In this document: positions 13,795 to 18,878 of the stretch, piece by piece
Layout: each line of letters opens with the position of its first letter
Position numbering within the stretch: position 1 is the stretch's first letter
Assembly (NCBI GenBank): GCA_025457805.1
Contig: JALOTR010000002.1
Span: 1-18,878 of the forward strand
Source of the DNA: Akkermansiaceae bacterium
GTDB lineage: Bacteria; Verrucomicrobiota; Verrucomicrobiia; Verrucomicrobiales; Akkermansiaceae
Length of the DNA: 18,878 nucleotides
Direction: 5' to 3'
Made by a program: the position numbers and the translations under genes
The notes under the pieces: generated by a model
What the model was told of the DNA's origin: nothing
Databases searched by the model: none
The model's input: only the letters and a program-made list of their open reading frames with translations

Positions 13795-15741
13795 TCACTC
13801 GCTCGTTGCCGGCACCGCCTCATAGACGACGAGGCTCGAATGCGGCACCGGCAACATCAGGGGACCATCCGCAGGAATCGAGACGTCCTCCGCCTGCTTG
13901 CCGGAACCGATCGTCAATACCGGTCGCAGGACCTTGCCCGCCGTCTGCAACGACGATGGAAGGCGCATCGGCTGACCTTCCACCCCCGTCGTGCGGGATT
14001 CATCCGACGCATTCACGACCACCACCACAAACGAGGAGCCATCCCCGCTCGCCCTGCCGAACACAAAAACCCCGTCATCCTGCGGTCCCGCGCCGCTGTC
14101 CACCCAGAGCGGCACCACATCGCCGCTGCGCAGGACCGGAAACTTCTCCCTCAAGGCAGCCAAAGCCCCGATTTCCTGAAACGAGGCGGATTTTTTCACC
14201 TCATCCATCGTCGGTCCGTTCTTCCGCGAAAAAAACATCTGCCGGCCAGTCTCACCGTCCTCGCCGATTTTTCCCGATTCATCGAGCAGGGCAAACTCGG
14301 TCCCGTAGTAGAGGCAGGGGATGCCGGGCAAGGTCATCACCAGGCCCTGCGCGAGGCGGTTGCGCCGCTCGGTCACACCCGCCACACGGAAGCGGTTCAG
14401 CCCATCGTGGTTCTCGATGAATGTGATCATCTTCTGACGCGAGTTGAGTCCATCCGGTCCGGGATTCGGATTGTAATAAGGCCGATTGTTAGAATCCACA
14501 GCTGTGCGTGTTGCCAGCGATTTCTCCAATGCCGCCGGCGATCCATATTTCGCTCCCGGCTGGCGGAGATATTCGCGTGCATTGAAACAGAAGTTGAAAT
14601 CCAATACTCCATCCAGTCCTGGCTCCGTGCTCTTCGGCCAATCCGATCTCCATGTATATCTTCCGAGAGTCGCCGGAGAACCATCATAAATTTCCCCGAA
14701 CAACAACTTGTCCGCGGCAGCGGAGCCCAGCCGCTTGCGCAAGCGTTCAGTGAATGCATCCCAGAACTCATGGTGCACGTGCTTCACGGTATCGACCCGC
14801 AAACCATCCACGCCCACCGTGGTGAGATAGAAATGATAGATCTCCACAAACTCATCCACCAGCTTGTCGAAGTATTGACCATCCGGAGCCGTCCACAGAT
14901 CGCGGAGCGAGAAGAAATCACACATCACCTCCTCACCATCCGACTTGCCAAGGCTGTCGTGGGAGAACCCTTTGCGGCCATAGGCTTCAATCTGCGCCAA
15001 CACGCCGCGAGTCTTGATTTCCCGGCCCAGCAACGTGCGCGGCCCATCCGGCTGGGTTCTCGCCGCATTCCACTTCGGCACATCCGCCCACTTCGCGGAG
15101 GCATGGAAACCATCCCGCATGAATGGCTGCACCCACTCATCCTTACGGCTCACATCGAACACGTTGTCATCATTCACATCATAATAGAATACCGGCCCCG
15201 CATGATTGAGCACCACATCCTGGATGATCTTGATGCCCTTGGAATGTGCCAGCTTCACCAGATCCCGATAATGTTTCATCCGCCCTTCCGCATCATTGGC
15301 ATAGGTTTCTCCATTCAATGAAACCGAACTGGTGAGATGCGGATCGATATCCAGCCAGTCCTGCGTCCAATACCCATGATATCCTGTTTTCCATCCCCCC
15401 AGATCATATCCGGACCTCCACACATTTTTTACCACCGGCGTGAGCCACAAGGCAGTGATGCCCATATCATTGAAGTATCCGGATTGGATCGCCTTCTCCA
15501 CTCCTCTCAAATCGCCTCCCATGTATCGGGATATGTCTTGCTGATGCGGATCATACAAAGCCGCATCCACCCCGGCAGGTTGGTTGTTGGATGGATCTCC
15601 ATCATGGAAGCGATCCGTCATCATGAAATACATCACATCCTCGCTCCACGGCCGGGCAGGAACCAGCGGGGCGATGGCGAGGAGAAACAGGGCGGTGAGA
15701 CAAATGTTGCGCACGTTCGCAAATGTTCGGTTACGGTCCAT
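13795..15741 (-). CDS. Secreted alpha-amylase, GH13
   Basis: The 648-aa enzyme hydrolyses alpha-1,4 glucans outside the cytoplasm. The signal peptide is clear (ICLTALFLLAIAPLVPA, cleaved before RPWSED). The GH13 regions appear in order: DVVLNHAG (region I), GVDGLRVDTVKHVHH with nucleophile Asp317, LLFGEIYDG with acid/base Glu350, and TFIENHDGLNRF with Asp446. The barrel starts at DVMYFMMTDRFHDGD, and a beta domain of about 90 residues ends the protein. ATG 15741 is preferred to the GTG at 15756 because it sits at the usual distance from the signal peptide core. It is divergent from the HU gene. Relatives include cyclomaltodextrinase- and neopullulanase-like enzymes, so fine specificity is open. 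Confidence 0.92.
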   Translation of the reverse strand: MDRNRTFANVRNICLTALFLLAIAPLVPARPWSEDVMYFMMTDRFHDGDPSNNQPAGVDAALYDPHQQDISRYMGGDLRGVEKAIQSGYFNDMGITALWLTPVVKNVWRSGYDLGGWKTGYHGYWTQDWLDIDPHLTSSVSLNGETYANDAEGRMKHYRDLVKLAHSKGIKIIQDVVLNHAGPVFYYDVNDDNVFDVSRKDEWVQPFMRDGFHASAKWADVPKWNAARTQPDGPRTLLGREIKTRGVLAQIEAYGRKGFSHDSLGKSDGEEVMCDFFSLRDLWTAPDGQYFDKLVDEFVEIYHFYLTTVGVDGLRVDTVKHVHHEFWDAFTERLRKRLGSAAADKLLFGEIYDGSPATLGRYTWRSDWPKSTEPGLDGVLDFNFCFNAREYLRQPGAKYGSPAALEKSLATRTAVDSNNRPYYNPNPGPDGLNSRQKMITFIENHDGLNRFRVAGVTERRNRLAQGLVMTLPGIPCLYYGTEFALLDESGKIGEDGETGRQMFFSRKNGPTMDEVKKSASFQEIGALAALREKFPVLRSGDVVPLWVDSGAGPQDDGVFVFGRASGDGSSFVVVVVNASDESRTTGVEGQPMRLPSSLQTAGKVLRPVLTIGSGKQAEDVSIPADGPLMLPVPHSSLVVYEAVPATSE

Positions 15742-15749
15742 GGTTGGGC

Positions 15750-15779
15750 AAATCACACCCCGGAAACGCTTTCCCGCAA
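15750..15779 (-). promoter_or_regulatory. Possible alpha-amylase promoter
   Basis: On the minus strand TTGCGG (15774-15779) precedes TGATTT (15750-15755) by 18 bases, and the ATG starts eight bases later. The same TTG-18-TGATTT layout occurs before the small ORF at 4887. The -10 match is weak. Confidence 0.25.
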
Positions 15780-15844
15780 GTCCTCTCTGGCACGCCCCCT
15801 CCGAAATTCCCGAGAAATAAAGCGTAAAAATGATTTAAGCGCTC

Positions 15845-15872
15845 TTGACATTCTCTGCCGGTGGCTTGAACT
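15845..15872 (+). promoter_or_regulatory. Possible HU gene promoter
   Basis: A perfect TTGACA (15845-15850) lies 29 bases before the GTG start, almost the same distance as at asnS (28). The best -10 candidate is TGAACT (15867-15872), which is weak. An A/T-rich stretch just upstream (15815-15839) could serve as an UP-like element. Confidence 0.33.
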
Positions 15873-15879
15873 CAGCGCC

Positions 15880-16209
15880 GTGGCTAAGAAACTCACACCC
15901 ATCAAAGACAAGCTGTCCAAGACCCAAATCCTGGATCAGATCGCAGAAAGCACCGGCCTGAGCCGCAAACAAGTGGGCTCCGTCATCGACGGTCTCACCG
16001 AAGTCATCGAAGCGCACGTCAACAAGCGCGCCGTCGGTGAGTTCGTGCTCCCAGGCCTGCTCAAGATCAGCACCGTCCGCAAGCCTGCTGTGAAGGCTCG
16101 CAAGGGCATCAATCCTTTCACCAAGGAAGAAGTGATGTTCAAAGCGAAGCCAGCCAGCACCGCCGTGAAGGTGCGTCCGCTGAAGAAGCTCAAGGACATG
16201 GTCCTCTGA
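15880..16209 (+). CDS. HU-family DNA-binding protein
   Basis: The 109-aa protein is a small basic nucleoid protein of the HU/IHF fold. It has the dimerisation half (LSKTQILDQIAESTGLSRKQ, then VIDGLTEVIEAHV) and the DNA-clamping arm, here ARKGINPFTKEEVMFKAKPA, equivalent to the GRNPxTGE arm of classical HU. It is about 20 residues longer than E. coli HU, with a short Lys-rich N-terminal extension and a Lys-rich C-terminus. The GTG at 15880 is chosen because homology starts at once (MAKKLTPIKDK) and the frame upstream is antisense to the amylase gene. The gene is monocistronic with a strong terminator, which fits a highly expressed architectural protein. Confidence 0.92.
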   Translation: MAKKLTPIKDKLSKTQILDQIAESTGLSRKQVGSVIDGLTEVIEAHVNKRAVGEFVLPGLLKISTVRKPAVKARKGINPFTKEEVMFKAKPASTAVKVRPLKKLKDMVL

Positions 16210-16215
16210 TCAACC

Positions 16216-16240
16216 CGGGAAACGCCCACCGCGTTTCCCG
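16216..16240 (+). other. Perfect 10-bp hairpin after the HU gene
   Basis: CGGGAAACGC (16216-16225) pairs fully with GCGTTTCCCG (16231-16240) around a CCACC loop, seven bases after the stop codon. An A-rich stretch follows instead of T residues, so alone it is not an intrinsic terminator on this strand. It could protect the mRNA 3' end from exonucleases. Confidence 0.6.
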
Positions 16241-16257
16241 CAAATAAAACCTCAACA

Positions 16258-16298
16258 GGGGTTCGGGCCGCATGCCGGTCCGGACCCCTTTTTGTTTT
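16258..16298 (+). terminator. Intrinsic terminator of the HU gene
   Basis: GGGGTTCGGGCC (16258-16269) pairs with GGTCCGGACCCC (16277-16288), 12 pairs including two G-T wobbles, with a seven-base loop. TTTTTGTTTT follows (16289-16298). Confidence 0.9.
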
Positions 16299-16385
16299 CA
16301 AGCGCCTCGTCCCATCGAGCATCGCTGCGCATTTCCCGACCGACTTTGCTTGTGCCGCGGGCCGGAGTTTCATTCCCTTCGGGCC

Positions 16386-16781
16386 ATGAAGCTCGGTTAC
16401 ACGATCCTCTACGTCAAAGACGTCCCACGCTCCGTGGCCTTCTACGAGGATGCATTCGGACTCACCCGCCGCTTCGTGCATGAGGCCGGCATGTATGCGG
16501 AAATGGACACCGGATCCACCACGCTTTCCTTCGCTGCCAACGGCCTCGCCAAGTCCAACCTGCCCGGCGGTTTCCACGAAAATTCCCCGAGCCAACCACC
16601 CGCCGGTTTCGAGATCGCCTTCATCAGCGACGACGTCCCCGCTGCCTATCAACGCGCCCTCACCGCTGGCGCCATCGCCGTCGCCGGACCCACCACCAAA
16701 CCCTGGGGCCAGGTGGTCGCCTTCGTCCGCGACAAGGACGGCATCCTCGTGGAAATCTGCTCGCCCGCCGTCCATTCCTGA
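16386..16781 (+). CDS. VOC family (glyoxalase/bleomycin-resistance-like) protein
   Basis: The 131-aa protein has the paired beta-alpha-beta-beta-beta units of the vicinal oxygen chelate fold: LGYTILYVKDVPRSVAFYED (residues 3-22) opens the first, and GFEIAFISDDVPAAYQRALTAGA the second. It ends FVRDKDGILVEICSP, where the Glu is the usual metal ligand. These small cytoplasmic enzymes include lyases, dioxygenases and resistance proteins; no substrate can be named. The ATG at 16386 is used because the upstream in-frame codons add 38 residues with no VOC character and overlap the terminator of the HU gene. The ThuA gene begins 20 bases after its stop, so the two are probably cotranscribed. Confidence 0.85.
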   Translation: MKLGYTILYVKDVPRSVAFYEDAFGLTRRFVHEAGMYAEMDTGSTTLSFAANGLAKSNLPGGFHENSPSQPPAGFEIAFISDDVPAAYQRALTAGAIAVAGPTTKPWGQVVAFVRDKDGILVEICSPAVHS

Positions 16782-16800
16782 GCAAACCCAACCAACGCCC

Positions 16801-17586
16801 ATGAATTCATCCCTCGTTTCCCTCAAGCGACTCCTCTGCCTTCCCACCCTCATTCTCGGACTCGCCGCCCCACTCGGCGCACAACCCAAAGAACTGCCCG
16901 CCGACAGCACCGAGGCACTGGGCCAGAAATTCGCCGAACCCAAACCCGCCGATACACTCCGCGTTCTGATCGTCGGTGCGGGAAGCTCCCACCATTTTCC
17001 GAGATACTTCATCGGAACCGACTCCGAAACCTTGAAGGCGGAAAAGGGAATCGACACCGCCGCCACGCTCAACGCTGCCGAGGCCATCGCCCTCATGCCG
17101 CAGGCGGACGTGCTGGTGTTCAGCGGCAATCACGAACAATTCGGCCGCGGCAATTTCCAACAAGCGCTCCATGAATTTGCCGATGCCGGCAAAGGCATCG
17201 TGATGATCCACGCCGCCGCTTGGGTGCATCCTTGGAAAAACTACAACCAGCGCTTCATCATGGGAGCTTCCGCCGGTCATGGTTACGGCGAGTTCGAAGT
17301 CACCGTCAAACAGCCGGAACATCCCGTCATGAAAGGTGTGCCCGCCACCTTCAGGATCACCGACGAGAGTTATCATCATGAATTCGGCCCTGGCGCCAAT
17401 GTGGAGCTGCTCGCCGAGAACGCGCCGGACAACAAAACCAAGAAACCCCACGCCAGCGTGTGGGTCGTCAAGGATCCGAAAACCCGCATCGTGTGCATCA
17501 CCCACGGCCACGCCAAGGAAGCTCACGAGAATCTCGCCTACAAAACGATGCTCGTGAACGCCGTGCGCTGGGTCGCCGGAAAATGA
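16801..17586 (+). CDS. ThuA-domain exported protein
   Basis: The 261-aa product has a signal peptide (LKRLLCLPTLILGLAAPLGA, cleaved before QPKE) and one ThuA-like domain, a class I glutamine-amidotransferase-like fold without the standard catalytic Cys. Family marks are LRVLIVGAGSSHHFPRYF, the strand ADVLVFSGNHEQFG, GKGIVMIHAAAW, and HPVMKGVPATFRITDESYHH. ThuA was named from a trehalose utilisation locus. PVC bacteria often carry many exported copies beside sugar dehydrogenases of the kind encoded at 5652-8342, though here the two are 8 kb apart. Its reaction is not established; a role in periplasmic sugar oxidation is inference. The ATG at 16801 leads directly into the signal peptide. Confidence 0.85.
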   Translation: MNSSLVSLKRLLCLPTLILGLAAPLGAQPKELPADSTEALGQKFAEPKPADTLRVLIVGAGSSHHFPRYFIGTDSETLKAEKGIDTAATLNAAEAIALMPQADVLVFSGNHEQFGRGNFQQALHEFADAGKGIVMIHAAAWVHPWKNYNQRFIMGASAGHGYGEFEVTVKQPEHPVMKGVPATFRITDESYHHEFGPGANVELLAENAPDNKTKKPHASVWVVKDPKTRIVCITHGHAKEAHENLAYKTMLVNAVRWVAGK

Positions 17587-17635
17587 GCAGGCTCCGCTGA
17601 CAAAAGAACAAGCACCAGAACTCAAGCACACCGCC

Positions 17636-17833
17636 ATGACACTCGCCCAGAAACTTCGTCAAGAGGGCCGCCAAGAGGGCCGCCAAGAAGGCCGGATCTC
17701 GGCACTCCGCGAAAATCTGATGGACACCATGGAGCTGCGCTTCGGCAAGGTTCCGTCCGGGCTCGCCGAACTGGTGGACGAAGTGACCGATGAGGAAAAA
17801 CTCCGCGCCATGCTGCATTCAGCCATCCGTTGA
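17636..17833 (+). CDS. Small Rpn/DUF4351 C-terminus-like protein with RQEG repeats
   Basis: The 65-aa ORF has three RQEG units (residues 8-19), then a helical segment LRENLMDTMELRFGKVPSGLAELVDEV. This pattern, Gln-Glu-Gly repeats followed by an RFG-x-x-P helix pair, is what one sees at the C-terminus of Rpn-family PD-(D/E)XK nucleases and DUF4351 proteins. The nuclease domain is absent, and no remnant is seen upstream, where the ThuA gene ends 49 bases before. It may be a stand-alone small protein or a surviving tail. The repeats are coded by three near-identical 12-base units (17657-17692), a site prone to slippage. Confidence 0.5.
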   Translation: MTLAQKLRQEGRQEGRQEGRISALRENLMDTMELRFGKVPSGLAELVDEVTDEEKLRAMLHSAIR

Positions 17834-17897
17834 AACTCGCTGGAAGAATTTTCAAAAGATCTGTGACGCCCACGGCTCCTGCCGGATCCTCCCAATC

Positions 17898-17914
17898 TCC
17901 AATTCTTGTGTCTT
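17898..17914. repeat. Copy of a repeat motif shared with 18803-18818
   Basis: TCCAATTCTTGTGTCTT here and TCCAATCTTGTGTCTT at 18803-18818 differ by one inserted T and have the same orientation. They lie just outside the two ends of the last gene. Either an eroded copy of the CAAGAC palindrome or coincidence. Confidence 0.45.
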
Positions 17915-17922
17915 TGAGGCTC

Positions 17923-18807
17923 TCAAAAATACACGCACTCGCTCTTTGGATTCGCCCACTGCGCGTACTCGACATCTGCCGGGAGTAGCAGCGACCGCGC
18001 ATCGGAAGGAATGAAGGTCAGTGTTCCTTTCGGAGCGAGGCGCGGATAGAGCGCGGCGAGCTGCCACCATTCGTCGAAACCATAGTTCGGCCATTTGGAG
18101 AAACGGATGGGTCGCTCGCCGATCCCTGGGATTTTGGCAGTCAGCGGCAGCGTCCCCTGTCGCCAATGCCAGACGAAGGCCTCAATCGTTTCCCGCACGG
18201 ACACCGGGCCTCGGGCCCCGAAGTGACCTCCCAGAATAGGACGGTAGCGGACTTGCTCGTGCAATGGCGAGTTGTAGTAGCCGGGCACGCGCCATAAACC
18301 CAGTCCGGCCGCTGCCATTGCTTCCGTCCTCTCGATCTCGTGACTCACCTCGTTCATCCGGTCGGTATCGATCACCGTCACCAACGCATCCTCTTCCAAT
18401 GCCAGGAAGCGCCAAAAACCGCCCGGACAATAGCGGATGGAGGGGCTTTTCATCACAAAAACCTCCCAACCCAGCGCATGGAGTTCCGGAACCAAAAACT
18501 CCAAATCCGCCGCCAGATACAGACGGAACGTGACCTCCGGATGCCGCTCCATCGCCGCAGCACTATGGGTAAAGAGCGGTTCGATATAACTACCCCAAGG
18601 GTCAAAGCGCTTCACCAATCCCATCCGCCGCGCATCCACAAGCATCTCCCGCGTCGGCATCGGCAAATCCGGATCCTGCTCATTCACATGCTTCCAAAAC
18701 AAAGTCGCACTGACGATATGGAGCGGAGCTCCAGAGACGCAAGACGGCAAGACACAAGACGCAAGAGAAGAATGCGAAGAGCTTGCGCGGCAGCTCCCCT
18801 CTTCCAA
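17923..18807 (-). CDS. Capsule-type sugar-transfer-like protein, start uncertain
   Basis: Recognisable sequence begins at LHIVSATLFWKHVNE (about 18720). The core reads GGFWRFLALEEDALVTVIDTDR and later WRVPGYYNSP followed by RYRPILGGHFGARG. This order (WRFL, a D-x-D acidic pair, then a Tyr/Asn-Pro, LGG and G-x-RG block) resembles proteins of capsular polysaccharide loci thought to be glycosyltransferases. No signal peptide is clear. The start is unresolved: the listed end is a TTG codon inside a palindromic repeat, another TTG is at 18750, no ATG lies near the start of the homology, and the frame stays open to the window edge (preceded by REKEEFEEWFGIKTQDF). The gene may be N-terminally altered or fused to an upstream gene. 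Function is tentative. Confidence 0.65.
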   Translation of the reverse strand: MEEGSCRASSSHSSLASCVLPSCVSGAPLHIVSATLFWKHVNEQDPDLPMPTREMLVDARRMGLVKRFDPWGSYIEPLFTHSAAAMERHPEVTFRLYLAADLEFLVPELHALGWEVFVMKSPSIRYCPGGFWRFLALEEDALVTVIDTDRMNEVSHEIERTEAMAAAGLGLWRVPGYYNSPLHEQVRYRPILGGHFGARGPVSVRETIEAFVWHWRQGTLPLTAKIPGIGERPIRFSKWPNYGFDEWWQLAALYPRLAPKGTLTFIPSDARSLLLPADVEYAQWANPKSECVYF

Positions 18808-18840
18808 TCTTGTGTCTTGCGTCTTGAAGTCTTGAGTCTT
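18734..18840. repeat. Palindromic repeat built of CAAGAC(G/A) units
   Basis: Two 33-base arms, 18734-18766 and 18808-18840, are inverted copies that agree at 27 of 33 positions, around a 41-base loop. Each arm is made of short near-repeats of CAAGACG or CAAGACA. The composition is unlike the neighbouring coding sequence. It looks like a dispersed intergenic palindrome, yet here it is inside an uninterrupted reading frame. Confidence 0.75.
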
Positions 18841-18878
18841 TATTCCAAACCACTCCTCAAACTCCTCCTTCTCCCGCT

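Noticed and set aside
13840..15321. 493-codon open frame on the + strand opposite the alpha-amylase gene
   Set aside because: It is antisense to a well-supported GH13 gene, is rich in His, Arg and Ile in the way shadow frames of GC-rich genes are, and shows no family motif.
15936..17129. 397-codon minus-strand frame opposite HU, VOC and ThuA
   Set aside because: Three recognised genes and a terminator occupy the other strand, and the frame has no motif.
17636..17833. Small ORF as an antitoxin of a toxin-antitoxin pair
   Set aside because: No toxin-like gene is adjacent, and the sequence resembles an Rpn/DUF4351 tail instead.
18734..18840. CAAGAC units as a CRISPR array
   Set aside because: Units are only 7-8 bases, adjacent with no spacers, and arranged as an inverted repeat; no cas gene is present.

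Overview
This window reads as chromosomal DNA from a free-living, Gram-negative bacterium of the PVC superphylum, most likely a verrucomicrobium of the Verrucomicrobiae. The main pointers are a PVC-type membrane-bound dehydrogenase with HEAT-like repeats and a C-terminal CxxCH haem site, a ThuA-domain exported protein, a rhamnogalacturonan acetylesterase, a eukaryotic-type (GH13_8-like) glycogen branching enzyme, a lipopolysaccharide heptosyltransferase-like protein, and two large exported repeat proteins of a type I associate with this phylum. This placement is inference from gene content; no rRNA is present.

Layout. 1-2793 (+): the 3' part of a CE12-like esterase, then glgB. 2795-3946 (-): metX, convergent with glgB with one base between the stop codons. 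4027-4716 (+): a YceH/DUF480 protein divergent from metX. 4717-5132: a non-coding or weakly coding stretch with a possible 34-codon ORF and two strong hairpins. 5133-5594 (+): an unrecognised 153-residue protein closed by a clear intrinsic terminator. 5652-8342 (-): the PVC-type cytochrome dehydrogenase, divergent from asnS (8453-9814, +). 9815-9985: a large imperfect palindrome that fills the gap between asnS and the next genes. 9986-12586 (-): two related exported helical-repeat proteins in tandem. 12674-13636 (+): a GT9 glycosyltransferase, followed by a gene for the small bacterial signal recognition particle RNA (about 13686-13784) that no ORF search would show. 13795-15741 (-): a secreted alpha-amylase. 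15880-16209 (+): an HU-family protein with a strong terminator. 16386-17833 (+): a VOC protein, a ThuA protein and a 65-residue Rpn/DUF4351-like fragment. 17923 to the right edge (-): a capsule-type sugar-transfer-like protein whose 5' end runs through a palindromic repeat.

Functional threads. Polysaccharide handling recurs (pectin deacetylation, alpha-glucan hydrolysis, glycogen branching, sugar or alcohol oxidation, ThuA), mixed with housekeeping genes (asnS, SRP RNA, HU, metX, heptosyltransferase). No single large operon links them. I see no phage, insertion sequence, CRISPR array, tRNA or rRNA.

The most unusual signals are outside the proteins. No start codon I inspected has a convincing Shine-Dalgarno sequence. 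Several starts instead sit 5-9 bases after a -10-like hexamer, with a TTG-type -35 box 16-18 bases further up, which would give leaderless or nearly leaderless mRNAs. Two unrelated palindromic repeat families occur at gene ends, and the last gene is bracketed by direct repeats derived from one of them.
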